From the NCBI GenBank assembly GCA_903857815.1, contig CAIOGK010000005.1, positions 1-13,388 of the forward strand: a DNA stretch of 13,388 nt. The letters run 5' to 3'. A model generated the notes under the pieces. The model saw nothing but the letters and a program-made list of their open reading frames with translations. It was not told where the DNA came from and searched no databases. This DNA comes from Candidatus Falkowiibacteriota bacterium. Its GTDB lineage: Bacteria > Patescibacteriota > Patescibacteriia > Patescibacteriales > UBA12465. Shown piece after piece: positions 6,297-11,704 of this stretch (its first letter is position 1; the number at the start of each line of letters is the position of its first letter). A program made the position numbers and the translations under genes.

Positions 6297-6848
6297 TTAT
6301 GATAATAATTTTTTTGTAGCTATGTGGATTCTTTTTAAATTTTTTCCGTTAATTATAAATTTATATCCACCACGTTCGAATTCTAAATCAATTGGAATAG
6401 GACTGCAAATTCCTGGTTTATCAGTTAAACATTCATATATTTCTGTTGTATCATTTTCGCTTTCCTCAATTTTTTTTAAAATACACAAATTCTTGATAAT
6501 CCCATTATTTAAATCGCAGTTATATTGACATTCATCGTCATTACTGCAAAACTTACCGACATTAGGATCTGATTTATAACAAGAAAAAGTCTTTATACCA
6601 GTACCTAAATTACCAGCTGTGTTTAAATATCCACCAAGTTTTTTACATTTTTCTTCGTAATTATCAGGACAAATTTTATAATCATTATTAAGGGCGGGTT
6701 TACACCATTTTTCTCCAGAAGCACAGCACTTATTTAAAAGTAGTTTAGAATTTGTCCTAGTTATTATTTTAGTTGTTAGTAATAATGAGCATCCTAACAA
6801 AAATATCGCGGAGAGAATTACTGCTATTAAAGAGTTGTTTTTTTTCAT
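6297..6848 (-). CDS. secreted or lipid-anchored cysteine-rich protein
   Basis: 183 residues. The N terminus MKKNNSLIAVILSAIFLLGC is a signal or anchor; LLGC20 fits a lipobox, so it may be a lipoprotein. Twelve further cysteines follow. The front part has NKCCASGEKWCKP, KICPDNYEEKCKKLGG and KTFSCY. The second part, GKFCSNDDECQYNCDL...NLCIL and YECLTDKPGIC, matches a recurring CsxDxDCxxxC...KPGIC module I have seen in CPR hypothetical proteins. An EGF-like or other disulfide-rich fold is possible. The gene is convergent with the KPVIYFYP gene and shares its terminator. A TATAAT on the minus strand at 6907-6902 may be its promoter. Function unknown; extracellular location is well supported. Confidence 0.72.
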   Translation of the reverse strand: MKKNNSLIAVILSAIFLLGCSLLLTTKIITRTNSKLLLNKCCASGEKWCKPALNNDYKICPDNYEEKCKKLGGYLNTAGNLGTGIKTFSCYKSDPNVGKFCSNDDECQYNCDLNNGIIKNLCILKKIEESENDTTEIYECLTDKPGICSPIPIDLEFERGGYKFIINGKNLKRIHIATKKLLS

Positions 6849-6901
6849 ATTTAAATTTTATAAATTTGTGTCTTCAATTTTAATAATAGCAAGTTTAGAA
6901 A

Positions 6902-6907
6902 ATTATA
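6902..6907 (-). promoter_or_regulatory. possible -10 of the cysteine-rich gene
   Basis: TATAAT on the minus strand, 54 nt before ATG 6848. No convincing -35 or TGn extension. Confidence 0.4.
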
Positions 6908-6942
6908 GCGAAATTAGCCAATAAATAATTATTTCTCACATA

Positions 6943-6972
6943 TCACCATTCCAACATCGTCCCACCCACCCT
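6943..6972 (+). repeat. family B repeat, copy 4 (degenerate, no terminator)
   Basis: ACCATTCCAACATCGTCCCA matches the front of the other copies, but CCCACCCTATA replaces CTCTCCGCA and no hairpin follows. It is the only family B copy without a terminator. Confidence 0.65.
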
Positions 6973-7138
6973 ATATTGCCCTGGTCAAAATTGTGGCCAT
7001 ATTGTGTCCAAGAAGTGATGAAGATTGATTACATTTGAGTAAAGTTGAATACGATTGAGAAATGACTATTATATAAATTTTAGCTAAAATATTAATATCT
7101 TCTGTAACTTTCAATAAATTACTAAATAGCGCTCATTA

Positions 7139-7183
7139 AGGTTTTCATCCTGTTAACAGGGGTTCGATTCCCCTAGGGACTAC
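7139..7183 (+). pseudogene. 3' half of tRNA-Glu, exact duplicate
   Basis: 45 nt identical to 607-651: the 3' side of the anticodon arm with the TTC anticodon, the variable loop, the complete T arm and the 3' acceptor strand. The 5' half is missing, so it cannot be a working tRNA. The trailer differs from that of the intact gene from the next base on. This is the form an attachment site takes when an element integrates in a tRNA gene: whole gene at one end, 3' remnant at the other. Confidence 0.93.
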
Positions 7184-7188
7184 TATCG

Positions 7189-7216
7189 GAGAATTAGCAC
7201 TTGTTAGTTCTCTTTT
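7189..7216 (+). terminator. terminator behind the tRNA-Glu remnant
   Basis: GAGAATTAG (7189-7197) pairs with TTAGTTCTC (7204-7212, with G-T pairs), followed by TTTT. It may be the original trailer of the ancestral tRNA-Glu, displaced when the insertion brought a new one. Confidence 0.6.
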
Positions 7217-7291
7217 GTTTTGTAGAATTAGCAAAATTTTAGGTGAAAATAATATGCGGGCGGTGAAAAACGTATATAATATCATCTTAAA

Positions 7292-7324
7292 CAAATAAAA
7301 AGAGGTTTTCTTGCGAAAACCTCT
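7292..7324 (-). terminator. terminator of the multi-pass membrane gene
   Basis: On the minus strand, a perfect 10-bp stem AGAGGTTTTC / GAAAACCTCT (7324-7315 with 7310-7301, loop GCAA) is followed by TTTTTATTT. Confidence 0.88.
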
Positions 7325-7337
7325 CCTTGGCTATTTT

Positions 7338-8156
7338 TTAGGCTGTGATGATTTCTTTTTTTTGGCCCCAAAGGGAGTCGAGCCTTTTTCCCAGCTCCCT
7401 ATATAAGAGAAACCCAATTGCGATAATAGTGATAGCTGTTATCATCATGATGATTGTTTCTCCAATCAACTTAGCTTGCTGCTCAGGAGCAGCCGCTTTT
7501 ACAGCTAAATAGATGCCGCGGACTTGTAGAAACCCCATCATGAGTAGCATGGGGATTGCCGCTGTTTGTAAGCCTTCTTTCGCCAGAACAATTCGATTTT
7601 CCTGCCGACATGTTTCAGCTAATTTATTAGGCGCCACCTTCTCTTCTTCGTTTTTATCCTTCATAATCCAGATTAATAATATCGCGGCAGCGGCGATAAA
7701 GCCGGTGAAGAAGCTCGCACCATTATAAATGGCGAGTAGACCTGCGTCGAAGACGGCGGTTGAAATGACTAAGCGCCAAAATACTTGGCTAGCAGTGAAT
7801 TTAGGATTATTTTGAGCTGCTGCCATAACAATCGGGAGAAAGAGACAAAATTTTATGGCTTCTGTTAAAAGCACTGTGTTAAATGTACTCATGTGACCCA
7901 TGAGACAGATCACCATTGGGGATATTGCTCCAATAAACATAGTTACCGATACTGTCGCTTCGGGCATTGTTACTTTCTTTGGGTCTTGAAGTGATACCGC
8001 GGAGGCGAGAATCCCCACAAAAAAGTAATTCACGATCCCCCATGCAGCGAGCGCTGCTGCTTTTTGCCCTTCTATAGAGATCATCCACATGACTAAAGCA
8101 GCTACCAATAATGTGTTAGTGGCCATTCTTACAAAATCTAAATTCAATCTTTTCAT
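7338..8156 (-). CDS. multi-pass membrane protein of unknown family
   Basis: 272 residues with about eight hydrophobic segments: roughly 12-28, 37-56, 67-89, 94-114, 124-144, 147-165, 193-218 and 230-252. A charged cytoplasmic loop (KDKNEEEKVAPNKLAETCRQENR) lies between helices six and seven. It is unusually rich in alanine and methionine, and its DNA is visibly GC-richer than its neighbours (about 53% in 7681-7740), which suggests recent acquisition. I find no transporter signature. It could be a small integral channel, exporter or membrane-embedded enzyme. The start ATG 8154-8156 follows a leader of about 40 nt from a consensus promoter; the terminator follows 14 nt after the stop. It is transcribed alone, opposite to its neighbours. 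Confidence 0.75.
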   Translation of the reverse strand: MKRLNLDFVRMATNTLLVAALVMWMISIEGQKAAALAAWGIVNYFFVGILASAVSLQDPKKVTMPEATVSVTMFIGAISPMVICLMGHMSTFNTVLLTEAIKFCLFLPIVMAAAQNNPKFTASQVFWRLVISTAVFDAGLLAIYNGASFFTGFIAAAAILLIWIMKDKNEEEKVAPNKLAETCRQENRIVLAKEGLQTAAIPMLLMMGFLQVRGIYLAVKAAAPEQQAKLIGETIIMMITAITIIAIGFLLYRELGKRLDSLWGQKKEIITA

Positions 8157-8203
8157 GATTCACGTTTTTAAATTGTTATTGTTAAAGAATTTTCTATAAA
8201 AGA

Positions 8204-8232
8204 ATTATATCATATTTTAATGTATTTGTCAA
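8204..8232 (-). promoter_or_regulatory. consensus promoter of the multi-pass membrane gene
   Basis: Minus strand TTGACA (8232-8227) and TATAAT (8209-8204) with a 17-nt spacer, a perfect match; strong expression is expected. Confidence 0.85.
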
Positions 8233-8251
8233 TAAATTGCTTTTTCGTATC

Positions 8252-8362
8252 CTATTCCAAAATTTCCGCCCATTTCTCAATTTCCTCAATAATTTCGTTA
8301 AAATTTTGGCAAATTTTGGACTTTAAGACTACACTTTAGAAATAGGTTAAAAGCCTATTTTT
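8252..8362 (+). repeat. family A repeat, copy 3, with tRNA-Glu trailer terminator
   Basis: The family A block is followed by GACTACACTTTAGAAATAGG and the hairpin (8340-8360) with a single-base change in the loop (TTAAAAG). The minus strand again reads VLKSKICQNF...KWAEILE, ending in TAG at 8254-8252. Confidence 0.88.
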
Positions 8363-8363
8363 G

Positions 8364-8392
8364 TTGGTAACGTCAATTCATTTTGCTATAAT
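8364..8392 (+). promoter_or_regulatory. promoter of the two-gene cysteine-rich operon
   Basis: TTGGTA (8364-8369), a 17-nt spacer, and TATAAT (8387-8392) with the TGC extension at 8384. It starts 2 nt after the family A terminator, so terminator and promoter form one unit. Confidence 0.75.
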
Positions 8393-8442
8393 AAAGATGG
8401 CTAATCAGTAAGTGTTAATTTATTATTTTTATTAACAGTAAT

Positions 8443-8742
8443 ATGAAAAAATTTACATTACGAAAATCAATATTGATTATTGGTATACTGTTAGTTGCGG
8501 CTTTACTTTATTTTAATATATCAAACAAAAATAATAACAATAAAGAAAATTTTTTTGACAGATTAATCAAGTATTACGATAGGACTGCAGTAGCGTGCGA
8601 TTTATTGGACGAAAATGAATGCGAACAACAAAATAATAGATGTAAGGCTACATATGCGGAAAGTACTTGTATTGATAAACCGGGCAGCTTCTGTCTACAT
8701 AACCCAGAAGGGCCAAGTTTTAAAAGCTGCGTTAACAAGTAA
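8443..8742 (+). CDS. membrane-anchored protein with a six-cysteine domain
   Basis: 99 residues. A basic start (MKKFTLRKS) and one membrane helix (about 9-26) precede an asparagine-rich spacer and a C-terminal domain with six cysteines: VACDLLDENECEQQNNRCK, then STCIDK, SFCLHN and KSCVNK. The odd-even spacing suggests three disulfides in a compact extracellular module. It has the same architecture as the 4878 gene but a different cysteine pattern. The stop is 14 nt before the next ATG, so both are probably co-transcribed. No Shine-Dalgarno is visible. Function unknown; possible roles include adhesion to a host cell, a small secreted inhibitor or a wall-bound binding module. Confidence 0.7.
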   Translation: MKKFTLRKSILIIGILLVAALLYFNISNKNNNNKENFFDRLIKYYDRTAVACDLLDENECEQQNNRCKATYAESTCIDKPGSFCLHNPEGPSFKSCVNK

Positions 8743-8756
8743 TAACTATTATTTAT

Positions 8757-9305
8757 ATGATATTAACTATAATTGTTTTAGCAATTATTTCACCATTCTT
8801 GAGCGCCTGGATACTGGGTCTAGGTATTAAAAAAAAGAACTTAGGGGAAATATTTTATTGGAAAAATCTGATAATTATTTATATATTTACCATCATTAAT
8901 TTTTTACTAATATTTAAGTTTTTTCCAATACAGAGCGATTGGACGGGATTGAGGTTGGGATGGTTTGTTGTCTTAGTTGCACTTAATATTTTATTATTCT
9001 ATGAAATATTAAAAAATATTTATAGAGCAACCTTTTATGCGAGTTTAAAGCTTTTTTTAGTTTATATCCTTATATCCACTTTATTCATTACCTCGCCGCT
9101 TATTGTACGCTTTTTAAAAGAAGCTTATATATTAAAGTTTACTCCTATTCACGCCAGAAACTACTGTAATGAAAAGGATGTAAGCTTATGCAAGCCATCT
9201 TTACTATGTGAGGTTGATAGTTGCGAAGTGAGCCTCAGTGGACTCGCTTGTATGGCCCTGCCATCCTGCGGCTTGAAAACTAAATATTTTTATATATATA
9301 AATAA
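8757..9305 (+). CDS. four-helix membrane protein with a cysteine-rich tail
   Basis: 182 residues with four hydrophobic segments (about 2-23, 37-56, 67-86 and 97-119) and a C-terminal tail of about 60 residues. The tail holds six cysteines: NYCNEKDVSLCKPSLLCEVDSC, then LACMALPSCG. Like the protein before it in the operon (14 nt upstream), it places disulfide-forming cysteines next to the membrane, so the two may interact. No family is recognised. The following kinase-like pseudogene begins 19 nt after its stop and may once have been part of the same transcript. Confidence 0.68.
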   Translation: MILTIIVLAIISPFLSAWILGLGIKKKNLGEIFYWKNLIIIYIFTIINFLLIFKFFPIQSDWTGLRLGWFVVLVALNILLFYEILKNIYRATFYASLKLFLVYILISTLFITSPLIVRFLKEAYILKFTPIHARNYCNEKDVSLCKPSLLCEVDSCEVSLSGLACMALPSCGLKTKYFYIYK

Positions 9306-9324
9306 CCACAATATAAACTTCATT

Positions 9325-9849
9325 ATGCAAAAATCTAAGGCAAAACTACATATCATCTGCGGCTTCGTCGGTGCAGGAAAAACAACTCTGGCCAAAAAAT
9401 TAGAAAAACAATACAAGGCTATTAGGTTTTCGACTGACGAATGGATGATAGAATTGCTTAGTTTTAATGGCAATTTTGGGAAAAAATATATAGACTCAAA
9501 AAAACGATGTAAAAAATTTATCTGGAAGTTAGCAAAAGAAATTTTGTTATCATAGCGAGATGTTATTTTAGATTTTGGTTTTTGGTCTAAAAAAGAAAGA
9601 GTTTTATTTTTTAAAAGAGCAAAGCAAATAGGAGTCGAGCCAGTTCTTTATTATCTTGATGTTCCAATTGAAGAATTAAAGAAAAGAGTTAATTTTAGAA
9701 ATAAAAAATTAAATGCAAAAACATTTAAAATCACTGAAAGGTGGTTTAATAAATGGCGGCCATTATTTGAGGTCCCAAAGTCTTCAGAAAAACCTATTGT
9801 CATAAAATCATCTGCAAAATTTCCGCCCACTTCTCAATTTCCCCAATAA
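9325..9849 (+). pseudogene. P-loop kinase-like ATPase broken by one TAG
   Basis: The first 76 codons carry a Walker A motif G13-F-V-G-A-G-K19-T20 and FSTDEWM (35-41), as in small P-loop kinases and zeta-toxin-like phosphotransferases. TAG at 9553-9555 then interrupts the frame. The same frame goes on without shift as RDVILDFGFWSKKERVLFF (a Walker B-like strand), VEPVLYYLDVPIEELKKRV (the lid region), and ITERWFNKWRPLFEVP, exactly the order of the rest of this family. So one nonsense change splits an otherwise good gene of about 160-174 codons. The end has been overrun by the family A repeat from 9811, and the frame closes at TAA 9847-9849 inside it. A sequencing error, a real pseudogene or stop readthrough are possible; a pseudogene is most likely. 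Confidence 0.82.
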
Positions 9850-9921
9850 TTTCATTAAAATTTTTAAAAATTAGACTTTAAGGCTACACCTTAAAAATAG
9901 GTTAATAGCCTGCTCCCTATT
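9811..9921 (+). repeat. family A repeat, copy 4, decayed
   Basis: The family A block is present, with a 2-nt deletion (relative to copy 3) that breaks the minus-strand reading frame. The tail reads GGCTACACCTTAAAAATAGG, and the 3' arm of the hairpin is interrupted (CCTGCTCCCTATT), so termination should be weak. The block overlaps the 3' end of the kinase-like pseudogene. Confidence 0.82.
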
Positions 9922-9948
9922 GACAATTATATTATTTTGTGATATAAT
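9920..9948 (+). promoter_or_regulatory. consensus promoter
   Basis: TTGACA (9920-9925), 17 nt, TATAAT (9943-9948): a perfect match, starting at the edge of family A copy 4. Transcription would start near 9955. Confidence 0.9.
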
Positions 9949-9954
9949 ATCTCC

Positions 9955-10020
9955 AGTTATTTAAAAATTATTGTTTAATCTGCCAAAGCCGTAAAACGCA
10001 GAGGCGTAAAATTTGGAGGA
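9955..10020 (+). promoter_or_regulatory. leader with hairpin and strong ribosome site
   Basis: The leader of about 72 nt contains CTGC (9980-9983), which can pair with GCAG (9998-10001), competing with a hairpin ACGC-AGAG-GCGT (9996-10007). It ends in GGAGGA (10015-10020), 6 nt before ATG 10027, one of the best Shine-Dalgarno sequences in the window. The two exclusive pairings allow a switch, but no known riboswitch class is recognised. Confidence 0.4.
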
Positions 10021-10026
10021 TTTATC

Positions 10027-10512
10027 ATGAAAAATTTGAAAGATTTTTTTCTTTTTGGAGAAATTAAGGCTAGAATGTTAGTCATTAATTATTCAGCATC
10101 GCTGAAAACGATGCTTCGTCAACCCTTTTGGAAGAATATTCGTCTAGAGCAGATCAGATATGATCAGCCTTATCAAGACGGTTTTCATAGCCAAAGGGAA
10201 ATAATTAAAGTTAAAACTTTCAGTTTTAACAAACCAGTTGATGTTCTTGAGGTAGAAGAAGAAATGACTAAAAATGGTTATCGGCCAGCTACCTTACGCG
10301 AACTTTTAGCCTTCGGCATAAAGTTTAACTCTTACCTAAAAGAGTTTATGGTAATTTCTTTACAAAAATTCACACTTTTGGATTGTGACAATGATCCTTA
10401 TTGGTATCTAGTAGCCTTACATCAAGGCAAAAATGATTTTCCAGAATCGGTGATTTTTTTTAATCATGCAACATGGGGACACGGTTGTCACTTTCTTGGT
10501 GTTCGCATCTAA
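10027..10512 (+). CDS. conserved hypothetical protein (GYRPATLRELLAFG type)
   Basis: 161 residues, soluble, no signal or membrane segment. The core VEEEMTKNGYRPATLRELLAFG (about 77-98), with KEFMVISLQKFTL following and the C-terminal HATWGHGCHFLGVRI, is a combination I recognise from many CPR hypothetical proteins, usually in several copies per genome and always unnamed. The N-terminal part is more variable. Conserved tryptophan, histidine and cysteine near the end could be functional, but there is no known enzyme motif. A consensus promoter and GGAGGA support strong expression. Nothing follows in the same operon; a hairpin-rich stretch starts about 60 nt downstream. Confidence 0.75.
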   Translation: MKNLKDFFLFGEIKARMLVINYSASLKTMLRQPFWKNIRLEQIRYDQPYQDGFHSQREIIKVKTFSFNKPVDVLEVEEEMTKNGYRPATLRELLAFGIKFNSYLKEFMVISLQKFTLLDCDNDPYWYLVALHQGKNDFPESVIFFNHATWGHGCHFLGVRI

Positions 10513-10570
10513 TTTATTTTTTTGAAATCGTTGTATTTCACTTCATTGTTTTTTAGGGCTATTAGCTTTA

Positions 10571-10678
10571 TCGCTTAATTATTTAAGCGAATAGGGATTT
10601 ATCAGATTAAATGATTTGATTTATATATTTATAAATCAAGGTTAGTTTATTAAGGCTTAATATCAAAAAGATATAAGC
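10571..10678 (+). other. three tandem hairpins, possible structured RNA
   Basis: The 329-nt gap between genes holds three well-formed stems: TCGCTTAA/TTAAGCGA (10571-10590), TTGATTTAT/ATAAATCAA (10616-10639) and a GCTT-ATATC/GATATAAGC stem with one bulged A around AAAAA (10655-10678). A terminator follows at 10691. Together they could be a small RNA or a long protective 3' end of the 10027 transcript. No dedicated promoter is obvious. Confidence 0.4.
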
Positions 10679-10690
10679 TAAAAAAGTTCT

Positions 10691-10720
10691 AAAAGACAGC
10701 TCTCACCAGTTGCCTTTTTT
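10691..10720 (+). terminator. terminator at the end of the hairpin tract
   Basis: AAAAGACAGCT (10691-10701) pairs with AGTTGCCTTTT (10708-10718), one mismatch and one G-T, loop CTCACC, then T. It ends the 10027 transcript or the candidate RNA. Confidence 0.7.
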
Positions 10721-10729
10721 ATTATCAAT

Positions 10730-10758
10730 TTGACAATTTTTACTAAAAATATTAATAT
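10730..10758 (+). promoter_or_regulatory. promoter of the secreted beta-rich protein
   Basis: TTGACA (10730-10735), 17-nt spacer, TAATAT (10753-10758). Transcription would start near 10765. Confidence 0.72.
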
Positions 10759-10764
10759 TTTGGG

Positions 10765-10785
10765 TGTTTCATTTAAGATGAAACA
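10765..10785 (+). promoter_or_regulatory. 5'-terminal mRNA stem-loop
   Basis: TGTTTCAT (10765-10772) and ATGAAACA (10778-10785) form a perfect 8-bp stem exactly where the transcript should begin. Such 5' stems protect mRNAs for abundant proteins from decay; an operator is the alternative. Confidence 0.5.
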
Positions 10786-10841
10786 GCTCATTAACAATTA
10801 TAAAATTAAGTATATAAACCTAAAAGAAAGGGAAATTAATC

Positions 10842-11609
10842 ATGAAAAAAATTAGATTGCTTGTTTTGTTTATTATCGTTAGCTCTATTTTTCTTGGTAC
10901 GGTTGCCAGCGCACAAAATCGTTATTATTTTAGAACTGGAATGTTCTGGAATAGTCTCAATGTTTCTAATTTGTCGGAAGATTTCCGTAATGTCCCGAAG
11001 CATAAAGATGATAAAGGCGGTTCTACCGGAATTATCCAGCAGGAAACTTACAATATTCCTTGGTATTTTTCTGTCGGTTATCGTTTTGTCCATCGGTACG
11101 AAAATGATATGGCTTTAGGATATGATTTAATGTTTGTTATTCCTCAAGGAAATTTTGCTCGTAGAAATTATACTAATAAACCAGGAACCGATCAAAGGGG
11201 TTATGGCGCCGCTTTGACTTTCGCCGGAACAACAATTTTAGGTCCGATTAATTCCTTAACCGGATTAAAACCGATTGTGCCGGGAATTAGTATTGCCCCA
11301 GGAATTTTTGTTGAAGCACCAATTTGGTGTAAATATGAAAAAACCCAATTGAAATTAAACCTAGCCTTAAGCTATCAAACCTTATCAGCTATTAGTGGCT
11401 GGGATCGTTATGATAAATTGCAATCTTATGACACGCAAGTTTTAGCTCATTTATTACCGATTGACCTTGCGCTTAAATTGCATTTTTTAAGAACTGATTT
11501 TGAGTTTGGAACTAGATTCAATTTATCTGTGCCCACTAAAGCTGGTAAAAAAGCGAATTTAGATATTTCAAAAACTGGTTTTTTTATCACCGCTTCCCTA
11601 GGCAGTTAA
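10842..11609 (+). CDS. secreted beta-strand-rich protein, possibly a beta-barrel
   Basis: 255 residues with a textbook signal peptide: MKKIR, a hydrophobic core, and an ASA/Q cleavage site after residue 24. The mature part is dominated by alternating hydrophobic-polar strands, such as WYFSVGYRF, MALGYDLMFVI, GYGAALTFAG, GISIAPGIFVE, LKLNLALSYQTL, ALKLHFL and FEFGTRFNLSV. These resemble the strands of an outer-membrane-type beta-barrel. It ends ITASLGS, without the terminal aromatic residue that barrel assembly usually needs. CPR bacteria are generally thought to lack an outer membrane, so either the fold is soluble or wall-bound, or the host is not a typical CPR. A promoter, a 5' stem-loop and a strong terminator make it a single, probably well-expressed gene; GGGA lies upstream of the ATG. 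Confidence 0.72.
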   Translation: MKKIRLLVLFIIVSSIFLGTVASAQNRYYFRTGMFWNSLNVSNLSEDFRNVPKHKDDKGGSTGIIQQETYNIPWYFSVGYRFVHRYENDMALGYDLMFVIPQGNFARRNYTNKPGTDQRGYGAALTFAGTTILGPINSLTGLKPIVPGISIAPGIFVEAPIWCKYEKTQLKLNLALSYQTLSAISGWDRYDKLQSYDTQVLAHLLPIDLALKLHFLRTDFEFGTRFNLSVPTKAGKKANLDISKTGFFITASLGS

Positions 11610-11629
11610 AAGGACGAACTATTAACAGG

Positions 11630-11656
11630 AGCCCGGCAACAAAGACCGGGCTTTTT
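11630..11656 (+). terminator. strong GC-rich terminator
   Basis: AGCCCGG (11630-11636) pairs with CCGGGCT (11646-11652), followed by TTTT. It lies 20 nt after the stop of the secreted protein gene. Confidence 0.9.
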
Positions 11657-11704
11657 ATTAACAGAAATATAGCTTCGCGTGATAATAAGTACTTCAAATT
11701 TTTG

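Larger units (their letters stand above)
6849..7337. other. long gene-free stretch with several small elements
   Basis: 489 nt with no complete gene. It holds a possible minus-strand promoter, a degenerate family B repeat, a region (6981-7073) whose frame CTG GTC AAA... is readable except for two TGA codons and may be an old gene remnant, the 3' half of tRNA-Glu (7139-7183), and two terminators. A TATAAT at 7275-7280 (+) has no gene behind it. Confidence 0.6.

Noticed and set aside
6981..7073. Frame reading ILCPRSDED and LHLSKVEYD, interrupted by two TGA codons
   Set aside because: Too short and no family recognised; TGA is a stop at 13228, so at best it is an old gene remnant. Noted only in the gap description.
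7275..7280. TATAAT on the plus strand before the terminator of the membrane gene
   Set aside because: No matching -35 and no gene or terminator in the right direction behind it.
9204..9473. Minus-strand 89-codon frame across the end of the 8757 gene and the kinase-like start
   Set aside because: It covers a Walker A motif and a cysteine-rich tail read on the plus strand; no motif of its own.
9553..9555. TAG read as an amino acid as a general recoding
   Set aside because: The 48-482 gene ends in TAG with no meaningful continuation, and no other internal TAG is needed in the window.
3100..9921. The repeats as a CRISPR array
   Set aside because: Copies are 0.6-4 kb apart, separated by genes, and there are no regular spacers or cas genes.
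3100..9921. The repeats as an insertion sequence or MITE
   Set aside because: No transposase, no terminal inverted repeats spanning a copy, and no target-site duplication seen.
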